Shown piece by piece: positions 9,268-18,521 of a DNA stretch of 64,000 nt. This DNA comes from CAWJKP01 sp963843465 (lineage in GTDB: Bacteria > Planctomycetota > Planctomycetia > Pirellulales > Thermoguttaceae). Under the pieces are notes generated by a model. It saw only the letters and a program-made list of their open reading frames with translations, was not told the origin of the DNA and ran no database searches. The number at the start of each line of letters is the position of its first letter. Position 1 is the first letter of the stretch. The stretch is from assembly GCA_963843465.1 (NCBI GenBank), contig CAWJKP010000002.1:62001-126000 (forward strand), read 5' to 3'. The position numbers were made by a program, and so were the translations under genes.

Positions 9268-11007
9268 TCACTTTCTTCGGTCGAAATACTCGGCCAATCG
9301 GTAAAGCCCCACGTCATCGAACCAGATCACATCCTCTGCCTTGCTCTGGCCGCCGACGCCCAGCAGGATCAACAGCCGCCCGACTCCCTCCGGCGCCTCC
9401 ACCACGCCGAACAACTGCCGCCAGTTAGCAGGCGAAGCCTCGCAGTAGAAGAGCCGGTCTTGGGCCTCGGCCGTCCAACGGCCCTCTGCCGTCTGCCAAC
9501 GGACCCGCAGCCATGCGTTGCCAGTGCCATGCGCCTTGCAGCCAGCACGGACTACGTAGCGCTCGCCGGGAGCCACCTGATGCGACTGGAGAAAGCAGCC
9601 GTCCGCAACGCGGCTGGCCCGGGCCGCACCCTTGCCCGCAGCCCCAGCTCCTCGGTCCCAGGTAAAGGTCCCTTTCGAGTCGTCCCGCTGCCATGCACTC
9701 CAACCGGCGGGCGGACTGCCGTCGCGCCACTTCTGCTCGGCGCCGTCCATCGACTTGGCCGTGGACGAGCTGAAATCGCCGTTGCAGGCCAGGTTCGCCA
9801 GCTTTCCGGCCTCTTTCATCCTGGCCATCTCCGTGCGGGCGTAATCCAGCGGATCGCGGGCGTAACGCAACGCCTGCTCGGAGCCGGGAAGCGCCTCGGG
9901 CCATGTTTCCGGGCGGACGCTCTGGTTGGGCGTGGGCCACCAGCGGAACCGCTCGCCGTAGACCCAAACGTACTCGTCGGCCGCAGCCAGCGCCGCCGAC
10001 GTGTTGGCACGCAGTCGCTCGACGCGCGGACCGCCCAGACCGTCGATGTAATAGGGCGACTCCTTGGGGTTCCAGTAGGCATCGAGGTACATGCCGAAAC
10101 TAACCTGGACTTGGGCACGGTACTTGGCCCGGTTCTCGGGCGAGACCAACTCCTGGCAGGCCCCCTTGATCTCGATGGCCGACTCCAGGAACTGCCGCCG
10201 GCTGTTGTAGAGGTAGGCCGATTCACAGCCGTCGACCAGCGCGACGGTCGGCGGGGCCACGTCGAGCCAGCCGTCGATCATCGCCGGGTAGAGCCCATAA
10301 CCCTGCGCGGCCAAGGCTGGGCGGGGATCGGCCCGCCCGGCCGCCGTCGCGTTGACGCTGTTCATGAAGTAGCAGAAGAGCGTGATCTGGGGATACTCTT
10401 CAGCGACGGCCCGCATCACCTGGCGTCCCCGTTGGCGGGCCTTCGCGGCGTATTCAGGGAAACCATGCTGCGTCCGGCCCGGTTGGGCGGCGTAGTTGAA
10501 CTGCGAGTGCGGCGGCGTATAGGGCTCGGGATCGAAGAGCAGCCCCCTCAAGCCCGACTGTTTGGCCAGCCAGGCGGCGATCCGCCAATGTTCGACGATC
10601 CGCTGCCAACCGTCGTCGTCGAACCAGTCGATGTCGCCCGGGTTGGCGCCGATGGTGATGAAGTTATCGGTGAAGCGGGTGAACTTGCCGTTGCGAAGCT
10701 GGTCCACGGTGGTCTGGAACCAATTCCGCTGCCACTTCTGGTTACTGAAAGCCACGCTGAGCGGACAAGGCTTGCCCTCGGCGGTCTGGCCGGTCACTTC
10801 GATCACCACGCCGTCGAACGGCCGCTTTTCCATCTCGGCCAGGTTCGCCAGCAGCCGTTGGCTATCGGGATGATCCCAGCCGGTGGCGATGAGCTTCTTA
10901 CGCAGGCGCATGTCCGGCGGCTCGGCCCGGACGGAACCGGCTGCCGGCAGGAGGGCCAGAATCAGGACGACGGACAGACAGCGGAAATGATGGTGGCGAT
11001 GGACCAT
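9268..11007 (-). CDS. secreted glycoside-hydrolase-like protein with C-terminal carbohydrate-binding-like domain
   Basis: A 579-residue secreted protein. The ATG at 11005-11007 has the upstream site GGAGAA and starts a signal peptide (CLSVVLILALLPAAGSVRA). The N-terminal 380 residues look like a TIM-barrel enzyme: PFDGVVIEVTG, DWFDDDGW, GLLFDPEPYTPP (acidic pair at a strand end), ITLFCYFMNS. The last 170 residues, beginning NLACNGDF, resemble a jelly-roll domain (WSAWQRDDSKGTFTWD, VIWFDDVGLYRL). I recognise the architecture but not a numbered CAZy family. It is the third gene of four co-directional secreted proteins. Confidence 0.65.
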   Translation of the reverse strand: MVHRHHHFRCLSVVLILALLPAAGSVRAEPPDMRLRKKLIATGWDHPDSQRLLANLAEMEKRPFDGVVIEVTGQTAEGKPCPLSVAFSNQKWQRNWFQTTVDQLRNGKFTRFTDNFITIGANPGDIDWFDDDGWQRIVEHWRIAAWLAKQSGLRGLLFDPEPYTPPHSQFNYAAQPGRTQHGFPEYAAKARQRGRQVMRAVAEEYPQITLFCYFMNSVNATAAGRADPRPALAAQGYGLYPAMIDGWLDVAPPTVALVDGCESAYLYNSRRQFLESAIEIKGACQELVSPENRAKYRAQVQVSFGMYLDAYWNPKESPYYIDGLGGPRVERLRANTSAALAAADEYVWVYGERFRWWPTPNQSVRPETWPEALPGSEQALRYARDPLDYARTEMARMKEAGKLANLACNGDFSSSTAKSMDGAEQKWRDGSPPAGWSAWQRDDSKGTFTWDRGAGAAGKGAARASRVADGCFLQSHQVAPGERYVVRAGCKAHGTGNAWLRVRWQTAEGRWTAEAQDRLFYCEASPANWRQLFGVVEAPEGVGRLLILLGVGGQSKAEDVIWFDDVGLYRLAEYFDRRK

Positions 11008-11033
11008 GGTTGGTTCTCCAGTCGTGCTTGCTT

Positions 11034-12638
11034 TCAGCCCTCCGGTTTCCATTGCATGGCCCAACCACGCCCCGCCACCCGCTGCTGCTTGCCGGCCAAC
11101 TCCACCACGACCGGCTCGTCGTTGAAGTTCTCGATGACCCAGCTTCCATCGGCAAACAGGTAAAGCGCGACGCGACTGGGGGCACGGAAAGAAGGCCCCA
11201 ACGGCCGCAAGAGCGGGAGCCGCAGCGAGTCCAATTCCTCCTGCGTCAGTTCGAGCAGCCGCCGGGGCTCGCCCCGGATCGGAATCGACTGCACATTGGC
11301 TGCGGCCAGGTTCACCTTGCCCGCCAGTCGAGCCGCCAGGCCGTCCGTCAGCAGCACCGGCTTGCCAGAGGCGATGAATCGGGCCAGCTTGGCGGGCAAG
11401 TCAGGGTCTTTCAGCGCGTGGACCGAGAAGAACGCCGCCGGGGCGTCGGTCGGAAACTCATGGCAGGGGACCAGCGGCAGCCCGATCATGCCCACGAAAT
11501 CGAACACCCGGCGTTCCTTCTCGGGGTGGCTGTTGGCAGGCTTGTAGGCCGCCACGCCGATGATCCGGCGGCGGCCGACCTGTTCCGCCACGGCCAAAAG
11601 CTCGGGGATGTTCCGCCGGAGCGTCTCGATGTTCTTCGGGCCGGTATGCTCCACCAGCGAGCCGTAGCAGAAGAGCATCGACTCGCGGGCGCCTCCCAGC
11701 ACCGTCTGCCGGGCCTGTTCCAGGTAAGTCCGCTCGGTCGTGCCATAGGGGTCGTACCAGCCGCCACCGCATTTCGGGCCGCCGATTCCGCCCAGCCAGC
11801 GCATGATGAAGCAGCCCTCGTACTGCGGCGTGCCGCCCCAGTGTCTATCGCGGTAATCCCGGGTTTCCGTGCCGACCCAAATGCGGTCGAAGGCGGCCGT
11901 TTCCCGCAGCACCTCGTAGCCCCGTTCGTGGAACTCGTCGTACCACTGGGGATACTTGATGATCAGCCGGGCCTTGGGATTGACCCGTCGCGCCGCCGCC
12001 AGCAGCCGCTGCTGCGACAGCCGCACCATCAACTCGCAGTGGTAATCCTCCCAAGTGTCACCGGCCACCGCATAGGTCCGTTGGCCCACGGTTACGGTCT
12101 TCGCCTTCCGGGCCGCATCGCACTGGGGGCACTGACAGTCGGTAAACCAGAAGTCGTCGATCATCGTCTCGTCGAACAGTCCCGCCGCGTACTCGAAGAT
12201 CGCCTGGAGCCGCTCCTGGGTGGCCATGTCCGTGTAGCAGGAGATGCCTGCCCAGCCGGTGGACCGCTTGCCGACGCCGGTGGTCGTGACGCACCCGGAG
12301 ACCTCGAAGCCGGCCGCCTGGAACCGCTGCTTGGCGTGCTGGAGGGTCTCCCGACTGGCCTGGTAGCCGTCGCGGAAGGCTTCGATGTAGACCTTGGTCA
12401 CGGCCGTCTTCCGGCACCAGTCGACGGCCGCGTCGATGCCGCCTTCGGTCGAGAGATAGTCCCGCACTTGCTGGGCCGTGAAGAGCGTCGAGAATCGGTG
12501 GATGCCCTGCTTGGCCTTGGCGAGGTCGCAAAGCCCCGCCGTCGGTTGATCCTCGGCCAGGGCCCGGCCGCCGCAGACCAGCGCCACCGCTATGCCCCTG
12601 AGAACCCAAGCTGCTGCTGCCTTCTTCATCGACCTCAT
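11034..12638 (-). CDS. secreted putative glycosidase-like protein
   Basis: About 534 residues from ATG 12636-12638, chosen because a strong GGAGGTG site lies 6 bases upstream and a signal peptide follows (KKAAAAWVLRGIAVALVCGG). The body suggests a barrel: TKVYIEAFRDGYQASRE, MIDDFWFTDCQCPQC, ARLIIKYPQWYDEFHERG, DRIWVGTETRDY, and a C-terminal beta domain ending ENFNDEPVVVELAGK. The CQCPQC motif after the acidic strand resembles hypothetical GH10/GHL-like proteins of planctomycetes. No activity can be assigned. It lies 26 bases upstream of the next glycosidase-like gene. Confidence 0.62.
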   Translation of the reverse strand: MRSMKKAAAAWVLRGIAVALVCGGRALAEDQPTAGLCDLAKAKQGIHRFSTLFTAQQVRDYLSTEGGIDAAVDWCRKTAVTKVYIEAFRDGYQASRETLQHAKQRFQAAGFEVSGCVTTTGVGKRSTGWAGISCYTDMATQERLQAIFEYAAGLFDETMIDDFWFTDCQCPQCDAARKAKTVTVGQRTYAVAGDTWEDYHCELMVRLSQQRLLAAARRVNPKARLIIKYPQWYDEFHERGYEVLRETAAFDRIWVGTETRDYRDRHWGGTPQYEGCFIMRWLGGIGGPKCGGGWYDPYGTTERTYLEQARQTVLGGARESMLFCYGSLVEHTGPKNIETLRRNIPELLAVAEQVGRRRIIGVAAYKPANSHPEKERRVFDFVGMIGLPLVPCHEFPTDAPAAFFSVHALKDPDLPAKLARFIASGKPVLLTDGLAARLAGKVNLAAANVQSIPIRGEPRRLLELTQEELDSLRLPLLRPLGPSFRAPSRVALYLFADGSWVIENFNDEPVVVELAGKQQRVAGRGWAMQWKPEG

Positions 12639-12730
12639 CGCGCGCACCTCCATCCCCCGCGAGTACATGGCCGGCTGACGATCTCCGGGCGTCCGGCCCC
12701 CCGCCATCATCGCACGGCGACACGCCATGC

Positions 12731-14554
12731 TCAACCCCCGGCAGCTTGCGCGCCCCTTGGATTCTTCACGGCCGCAGCGGCCGGCGGCGGTTGCGTTCCC
12801 ATCAGGTACGGGTTCGGCAAGGTCTTCAACTCGTCGTCCGCGCCCATCTTCGGCGATTGGGCCCTTTCGGGAAGCGGCAGCGGCTTTCCGCTCGGCGACA
12901 GGACTTCACGTCGCAGGAAGAGCATCCGCGGATAGACCGCATATTTGTCCTTCGGCGTCGGCACGTCAACGTCGAAAGTCGCGGGCAGATCCCGGGCCGT
13001 GTAGGTCTTTTGCACGACCGTGGGCGTCCGCGTTGACCAATGCGCGTCCTGCTGGGCGAACAGCGGTTTGTGCTCCTTGTACAACTCCTCGAACGACTTG
13101 TCGCGATAGCCCGGAGCGTAGGCGTAGGTCACGACCAGTTTATTCTCGCCCAGCGCCTTGGGGTCGGCCACCGTCACCAACACCTTGTTTCTGCCGGGCG
13201 AAAGGTAGGGCAGCACCCCGGCGTTGTTCATCACGATCTCTTCGATCCTCAGCGATTTCAGCGAGGTCTTGAAGCTGACTCGCACCCACACCGACAGTCG
13301 GCCCTTGACCGAGGCCGTGAGGTCCTTCAGGTCCGCTGCGAAGAATCCTTTGCCGCCGTCCGTGGAGACTTCAACCTTGTCGGCGCCTTCGGCGACGCCG
13401 CTGGCCCTGACCACGAGAAACGGAGAGTCCAAGGCCACGGTGACGCTGGCCGGCGCTTTGGCGTTCTGCGGAACGATCGCGCCCTTGCCGTATCTGGCGT
13501 TCTCCTTGGCCGCCAGCGACTGCATGACCGTCTCACTGCCGAAATCGGGCGCACAAATCAGCCTGCCGTTGGAGTAACTGCGAACGCGATGGAAATAGGG
13601 CTCCAGGACAGGTCCGGCCCCCGGATCGTTGCACAAGTCCTTATTGCCGCAATCATGGCCGACCGTGAAACTGTCTTTGATGGGCCAGCTTTCCGAAGGC
13701 GGGGCCAGTTGGTCCCAGGTGTTCTCCAGCGACAGGCCGGGCCGCAGGTTGACCTCGGCCGAATAGACCGCGGGACTCCATTGCGGATCCGGCGTGCTGC
13801 ACTCCGCGCCAAGACCCGTGTGCCGCAGGTACAAGCAGTATTTCAGCTCATCGCCGCAGACCAGGAGCGCGGGGGCGGTCCAATTGAGTTTGCCGCCGAT
13901 CATTTCCTTGCGGTTGTTCCTGGCATAGACGATCTTTTCGGCTTCGTCGTAGACCAGCGCCTCGGTGACGAGTTTCGGGTCCGCCTTGATGTCTTCGTGA
14001 CAAGCGATGGTCCTGCCGTTGGGCGCATGGGGATCCGGCCGCCAGGTGCGGAACTTGGTGAAGCAGTCGACCCAGTGCCAGGCGCCGTCGTATTTCGCCT
14101 CCGACATGTTGTGGCCCGGCACGCTGACGCCGCGCCAGCTCCAGCCGGGAATCTGGCCGTAAAGAGACATTTGCAGCGCGGCCAATCCTCCGCACAGCGA
14201 CCAGCCGTAGTTGTTGAACCACAGCAAGGGCGGGCCGCCCGGCGGATACGCGCGATGGTAGTGGCTGATGCGCATGAAATTGTCGATGGCGATCATCTTG
14301 TCGTCATTGCATTTGCAGCCGCGCGTCACCGTCTCCACGATGGCCTTCAAACTCGAGCTATCCGGGGCCTTGTCGGGAAGGACCTTGACGGCGCTGACGA
14401 GATTGTCGGCGCCGCGGGGCGGCTCGGCAGCTCTTGCCGGCCCCGACGTGGATACGATTGCCAACAGCACCCCCAGCCCCACGCGCAGGGCGCGACGCAC
14501 GGCCGTAACCATCTCCTCCCTCGCCGATCCGAACGCGGTTTCTCCACGGCTCAT
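12731..14554 (-). CDS. secreted transglutaminase-like protein
   Basis: A 607-residue secreted protein. A plausible Cys-His-Asp triad of the transglutaminase-like fold is seen as GWSLCGGLAALQM, then GHNMSEAKYDGAWHWVD about 45 residues later. The N-terminal segment is a long signal peptide (VGLGVLLAIVSTSGPARA). The C-terminal half is beta-rich with no recognised domain. Bacterial proteins of this kind are often proteases or amidases and rarely true crosslinkers. ATG at 14554 has AAAGGG upstream; an in-frame ATG at 14512 with GGAGGAG immediately upstream is an alternative and still leaves the signal peptide intact. It is first in a run of four secreted-protein genes. Confidence 0.68.
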   Translation of the reverse strand: MSRGETAFGSAREEMVTAVRRALRVGLGVLLAIVSTSGPARAAEPPRGADNLVSAVKVLPDKAPDSSSLKAIVETVTRGCKCNDDKMIAIDNFMRISHYHRAYPPGGPPLLWFNNYGWSLCGGLAALQMSLYGQIPGWSWRGVSVPGHNMSEAKYDGAWHWVDCFTKFRTWRPDPHAPNGRTIACHEDIKADPKLVTEALVYDEAEKIVYARNNRKEMIGGKLNWTAPALLVCGDELKYCLYLRHTGLGAECSTPDPQWSPAVYSAEVNLRPGLSLENTWDQLAPPSESWPIKDSFTVGHDCGNKDLCNDPGAGPVLEPYFHRVRSYSNGRLICAPDFGSETVMQSLAAKENARYGKGAIVPQNAKAPASVTVALDSPFLVVRASGVAEGADKVEVSTDGGKGFFAADLKDLTASVKGRLSVWVRVSFKTSLKSLRIEEIVMNNAGVLPYLSPGRNKVLVTVADPKALGENKLVVTYAYAPGYRDKSFEELYKEHKPLFAQQDAHWSTRTPTVVQKTYTARDLPATFDVDVPTPKDKYAVYPRMLFLRREVLSPSGKPLPLPERAQSPKMGADDELKTLPNPYLMGTQPPPAAAAVKNPRGAQAAGG

Positions 14555-14608
14555 GAATTAATCCCTTTTTCTTGTTGACCATACGTGGTGAATCACTTTC
14601 CACTAGGC

Positions 14609-16375
14609 TTATATCATGTAGTACAGGGCCCCTTGATCCGCTTCGGTCGTGGTCCGGCGGGGGCAGTTCTCGCAAACGTCGGCGCCCAACAGCTCGTAAG
14701 CGCGACGCACGGCCGACAAGGTGGCGGAACCTGTGACGGCGGCGTTCTCCGCGAAGACGCGGTCGGCCGGCAGCCAGTCGGAAAAGTGCAGGTTGTGCAT
14801 CGCCTGGGCGAAATCCGCGCGAACCCCGCACAACAGCACCGTGATCTTCAGGCCCTCCATCTCCAGCAGGAAGTGCTGCAACCGCTCCATGCAAACGATG
14901 TCGGGGTTCCGCGTCCGCTTGACCCGCAGCACGATCACCCGCAGGCCGGCTTCCGTCCGCTGGCGCAGCTCGGCGAAGTAGCGGTCCAGCTCCGGGGCCG
15001 CCCCGAAGAAGAACTCGCCCTCCAGGTCCAGAACGGCCATCCGGTTGCAGCAAGGGTCCGACGGCTGCCGGTCGCGGATCGTCCGCTCGGCGCTGACGAC
15101 CAGCTCCGTGGCCTTCAGCCGGGCGGCGCGGGGCACGAACATCAGGATCGAGAGGGCCACGCCGATGAGGATCGACGACTCGACGCTCACGAAGACCGCG
15201 GCCAACGCCGTGGTGAGGACCAGCCCGGCGTCGAAGCGCGAGGCCCGCAGGGCCCGCAGCAGCCGGCGGCGGTCGACCAGCCCCGCGGCGGTGACCATCA
15301 GGATGCCCGCCAGGGCCGCCTTGGGAACGAAACGCGACAACGGCGCCAAGAGCACCACGACCAGGGCCACCGTCGCCGCGGCGAAGACCCCCGAGCAGCG
15401 GCTGGCGGCCCCGGCCTGGAAATTGATGGCCGAGCGGGTCAGCGACCCCGACCCCGGCAAACACTGGAAAAAGCCGCCGCCGAGGTTGGCCAGCCCCTCG
15501 GCCAGGCACTGCCGGTTGTAGTCCAACGCCTGGCGGGTCTGCAGGGAGATCGACTTGGCGATGGCCAGGGCCTCCAGCAGGCCCAGGCAGGCGATCGCCA
15601 GGGCGCTGCCGGCCAGCTCCTCGATCAACGGGAGCTTGATGGGCGGAACGCGCAGCGCCGGCAAGCCGGCCGGCACCTTTTCCAACACGGCCACCGCCGC
15701 GCGGCCTTGGATTCCGGCAACGGACCAGCCCAGCCAGCCCGCCGCGATCGCGGCCACCGTGAGGGCCAGGAGCATGTCCACCCGCGGCAGCCGGTACCGG
15801 CGAAAGAGCTTGCGGAGAACCAGCACCAGGAGCACGGTACCCAGTCCGATGGCCAGGGAGCGGAAATTCGCCGGCCCGCCGCCACGGAGCGTCAGCCAGA
15901 GTCGATGGAGGATGTGCTGATTACCGCTGCCGCGGTCGTGCAGACCGAAGAGGTTGCCCAACTGGGACAGTCCGATCAGGGAACCGGCCCCGGCCATGAA
16001 ACCGAGCACCACGGATTCCGAGATGTACCGCGTCAGGTCGCCCAGCTTGAAGACGGCGATCAGGATCTGGATGATGCCGACCATCGCGGCCAGCAGGAAA
16101 GTTGCCTCGACGGCCAGCGGCTTGTCGCCTCCGAGAAAGGCCAAGGCGCTGAAGACCACCAGGGAGATGGCGTTGGTCGGACCGTTGATCAGGTGCGACG
16201 AGGAGCCGAAGATCGAGGCGATCGCCGTCACCACGATGGCCGAGTAGAGCCCGTAGCGCGGGTCGATGCCGGCGATCTGCGCGTAGGCCATGGCCTGCGG
16301 CACGGCGATGGCGGCCACCGTCAGGCCGGCCACCAGGTCTCGGCGCGCCTCGCTCCATCCGTAGGTCCAGGCCAT
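14609..16375 (-). CDS. SulP family anion transporter with STAS domain
   Basis: A 588-residue membrane protein from ATG 16375. The SulP signature region is clear: RRDLVAGLTVAAIAVPQAMA, DPRYGLYSAIV, INGPTNAISLVVFSALAFL, followed by roughly ten to twelve hydrophobic segments and a cytoplasmic C-terminal STAS domain (VAVLDLEGEFFFGAAPELDR, VIVLRVKRTRNPD). SulP proteins move sulfate, bicarbonate or dicarboxylates; the substrate is not evident here. A longer start at 16429 adds only polar residues outside the conserved region. It follows the isomerase/epimerase-like gene on the same strand after about 70 bases. Confidence 0.9.
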   Translation of the reverse strand: MAWTYGWSEARRDLVAGLTVAAIAVPQAMAYAQIAGIDPRYGLYSAIVVTAIASIFGSSSHLINGPTNAISLVVFSALAFLGGDKPLAVEATFLLAAMVGIIQILIAVFKLGDLTRYISESVVLGFMAGAGSLIGLSQLGNLFGLHDRGSGNQHILHRLWLTLRGGGPANFRSLAIGLGTVLLVLVLRKLFRRYRLPRVDMLLALTVAAIAAGWLGWSVAGIQGRAAVAVLEKVPAGLPALRVPPIKLPLIEELAGSALAIACLGLLEALAIAKSISLQTRQALDYNRQCLAEGLANLGGGFFQCLPGSGSLTRSAINFQAGAASRCSGVFAAATVALVVVLLAPLSRFVPKAALAGILMVTAAGLVDRRRLLRALRASRFDAGLVLTTALAAVFVSVESSILIGVALSILMFVPRAARLKATELVVSAERTIRDRQPSDPCCNRMAVLDLEGEFFFGAAPELDRYFAELRQRTEAGLRVIVLRVKRTRNPDIVCMERLQHFLLEMEGLKITVLLCGVRADFAQAMHNLHFSDWLPADRVFAENAAVTGSATLSAVRRAYELLGADVCENCPRRTTTEADQGALYYMI

Positions 16376-16443
16376 ACAGGGTGCCTTGGGGTTTTGGACT
16401 TTGGATCTCGGGCTTGAAACAGAATCCAAAATCCAAAATCCGG

Positions 16444-17388
16444 CTAGCGTGCCTTCGCCAGGCAGTCACGCATGTAGCGGATGCTTTCCCGGGCCAGCCG
16501 CTCGGGGCCGGGAGTGAAGTCGAAGACTTCCACCGAGATCCAGCCGCGGTAGCCCACCTCGCGGAGGGCCTTCAGGATCGGCCGGAAGTCCAGCGAGCCG
16601 AAGCCCGGGCCCTGGAGGTTGGGATCGTTGGCGTGGAAGTGGACCAGCCACTGGTGATAGCGGTGGATCACCGCGGGGATCGGCTCCTTCTCCGCCCCGG
16701 CCATGGCCTTGCAGTCCAGGTGCAGGCGGCAATGCGGCGAGCCTACCAGGCCGACCAATTCCATGCCGTCGGCGGCCGTGTTCATAAAGCTGGTATCCTG
16801 GGGCGTCAGCGGCTCCAGGCCGACGGTCACGCCGGTCTTCTCCATCGCCGGCATCGCGGCCCGCAGGACTTCCGCGGCCATGTTCATGCCCTCCTGTCGC
16901 GACATGCCCGGGGCCAGGTCGCGCTGCTTGGGCGAGCCGAAGACGATGATCTTCCCGCCCAGGTCGGCACAGAATCGGGCCAGGTCGCCCAGGTACGCGG
17001 CCGTCTTGCGGCGGACCGCGGACTGCGGCGAGGTCAGGTGCAGGCCCTCGGTCTTGGCCAGCAGCCAGTGCAGGCCGACGACCTCCAGGCCGGCCTTCTG
17101 GACCGTCTTGCGAATCTCCCGCCGCCGGGCCGCCGCGATCTCGGTCACGTACTTGGCCAGCGTGAAGGGGGCGATTTCCAGGCCCCTGTAGCCGCACTCG
17201 GCCGCCAGGGCGCAGGCCTTCTCCAGGGGCCAGTCCTGGAAGGTCTCGTTGCAGATGGCGAACTTCGCCGGCGGGGCCTCCGCTTGGGCCGCGGAGAGCC
17301 AACGGACCGCCGCCGCGCCCACGGTCGCCCCCACGCCGCAGCCCACGGCCGCCTGTTGGAAAAACGTTCGACGGGTCTGCCGGGACAT
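16444..17388 (-). CDS. TAT-exported sugar phosphate isomerase/epimerase-like protein
   Basis: A 314-residue protein with a twin-arginine signal (TRRTFFQQAAVGCGVG) and a xylose-isomerase-like TIM barrel. Metal-site landmarks are GYRGLEIAPF, VTVGLEPLTPQDTSF, CRLHLDCKAM, VHFHANDPN and WISVEVFDF, which give the usual Glu/Asp/His/Glu set of the AP endonuclease 2-like barrel. Family members include hydroxypyruvate isomerase, tagatose epimerase and IolE/IolI. Planctomycetes have many exported paralogues whose substrates are unknown. Confidence 0.85.
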   Translation of the reverse strand: MSRQTRRTFFQQAAVGCGVGATVGAAAVRWLSAAQAEAPPAKFAICNETFQDWPLEKACALAAECGYRGLEIAPFTLAKYVTEIAAARRREIRKTVQKAGLEVVGLHWLLAKTEGLHLTSPQSAVRRKTAAYLGDLARFCADLGGKIIVFGSPKQRDLAPGMSRQEGMNMAAEVLRAAMPAMEKTGVTVGLEPLTPQDTSFMNTAADGMELVGLVGSPHCRLHLDCKAMAGAEKEPIPAVIHRYHQWLVHFHANDPNLQGPGFGSLDFRPILKALREVGYRGWISVEVFDFTPGPERLARESIRYMRDCLAKAR

Positions 17389-17794
17389 GGCCTACTCCTT
17401 GATCGAAGCCGAAAACCGCGTGACGCCCCGATTACCGAGTGTGGCGTCCCGGTCCGCGGGTGTCAAGGCGGTAGCAAGGAGGGTGCCTGAAACGCCCGCA
17501 ATCCGGCCCTCTGCAGGGTGCCACTGGCTTTGCCAGTGTCTTTGCGGGCGGCCCCCATCGAGTGGCCCCTATAGCCATGTGGTATCGGGGTGCCGTCGGG
17601 CACAAGAGGTTTCCCACGAGATCCAACGAGTAGCGGCGTTGTCGAAGCCAGTAGGCATTGGCCGAAGCCTCAGGGACGTCGGCTTGACCTTTAGTCCCGC
17701 GCACTTGGCCATTGCTCCAGATGGAGTCAGTTCCCGTTAAGTCGTACGGAGGCAATGACAACCCTTGACATTTGTGCCAATCCGGGCGAGAGTT
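17389..17794. other. intergenic stretch with one short palindrome
   Basis: No supported gene. Apart from the palindrome at 17516-17538 I see only unstructured sequence. TTGACA at 17765-17770 lies 24 bases before the toxin ATG, too close for a standard promoter with a leader. Confidence 0.5.
17516..17538. repeat. short palindrome TGCCACTGGC...GCCAGTG, left copy
   Basis: The sequence GGGTGCCACTGGCTTTGCC continuing AGTG forms a hairpin with CACTGGC/GCCAGTG arms. The same element in inverted orientation lies at 18522-18544. The two copies bracket the toxin-antitoxin genes. Confidence 0.7.
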
Positions 17795-18058
17795 ATGGGG
17801 ATGGCCGAAGTAGTTTTCACGTCCGCAGCCCGCGACCAGGCGGCCGAACTGCCGCGAGCGGTCATGGGCCGTGTCGCCAAGTTGCTGGAACGGCTAAGAC
17901 AGTGGCCTGCGGTAAGCGGGGCGAAGCCGCTGACCGGCAAGCTGGCGGGTCGATTCCGGCTGCGGACGGGAGACTACCGCGTGCAATTCCGCGTGGAAGG
18001 CGAGACCGTGGTTGTGGAAAAGATCGGGCATCGGGACCGGTTCTATGGCGACCAGTGA
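17795..18058 (+). CDS. RelE/ParE-type toxin
   Basis: An 87-residue basic protein. The RelE/ParE fold pattern is clear: an N-terminal strand (EVVFTSAARDQ), two helices (AVMGRVAKLLERLRQWP), then KPLTGKLAGRFRLRTGDYRV, VVVEKIGHRDRFY. The RxRxGDYRV and IGHRxxFY segments are the diagnostic C-terminal strands. RelE members cleave ribosome-bound mRNA and ParE members target gyrase; the family placement does not separate these. Two starts, ATG 17795 and 17801, are equally possible. It overlaps the downstream antitoxin gene by 14 bases. Confidence 0.85.
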   Translation: MGMAEVVFTSAARDQAAELPRAVMGRVAKLLERLRQWPAVSGAKPLTGKLAGRFRLRTGDYRVQFRVEGETVVVEKIGHRDRFYGDQ

Positions 18059-18483
18059 AATCGAGATTCAGGGCGGGAGCGTGCAGAGCGTGACCCTAGC
18101 CGGGCAACGCTTTGTGATTGTGCCGGAGGGGGAGTATCGGCGGCTGCGAGAGGCGGCGGAGGCGAGCGCGCCGGAATTGCCCCCGGCCGACGCCCGCGGT
18201 TATTACCCGGCGGTGGAGACGATGCGGGCGCTGCTGGCCCGGGACATTCTCCGGCAGCGGCGGGCCCTGGGACTCTCGCAAGCCGAGTTGGCGCGGCGCC
18301 GGCATCCGGCCGGAGACGCTTAACCGCCTGGAGCAAGGCAAGCACAGCCCGAGCGTTCCCACGGTCGACAAAATCGACCGCGCGTTACGGGCCGCGGAAG
18401 CCGAGCGGGCAGAAGCGGGGAAAACCTCGCCCCCAACCCGGCGTGCCCCACGGCCGCGACGACGATCCGCGAAAAAACGCTAG
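18045..18483 (+). CDS. XRE-type HTH antitoxin (frameshifted)
   Basis: It starts at ATG 18045 inside the toxin gene. The N-terminal part (VQSVTLAGQRFVIVPEGEYR) resembles the antitoxin segment seen with RelE toxins. The HTH begins RQRRALGLSQAELARR and, in the next frame, continues AGIRPETLNRLEQGKHSPSV and PTVDKIDRALRAAE, ending with a basic tail at 18483. The frames join near 18298, where GCGCGGCGCC seems to lack two bases. Unless this is a sequence error, the antitoxin would lose half of its HTH and stop at 18323. A toxin without its antitoxin would be hard to maintain, which favours sequence error or an inactive toxin. Confidence 0.75.
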
Positions 18484-18521
18484 GTGATGGGGCCGTTGGC
18501 TGGACACGAGTCCCTCGGGGG

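Noticed and set aside
9145..11163. 672-residue plus-strand ORF opposite the glycosidase-like gene
   Set aside because: GC-rich antisense shadow; the minus-strand gene has a signal peptide, ribosome site and folded-domain features.
11010..12935. 641-residue plus-strand ORF opposite the second glycosidase-like gene
   Set aside because: Antisense shadow without any recognisable motif.
13040..16417. Plus-strand ORFs of 512 and 610 residues opposite the transglutaminase-like and SulP genes
   Set aside because: Arg/Gln/Gly-rich shadows of clearly real minus-strand genes.
17389..17794. tRNA or small RNA gene in the intergenic region
   Set aside because: No cloverleaf arms or T-loop (GTTCRA) were found; only the short palindrome is structured.
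17765..17796. Promoter for the toxin gene (TTGACA ... AGTTAT)
   Set aside because: Spacing would be 20 bases and the -10 would overlap the start codon.
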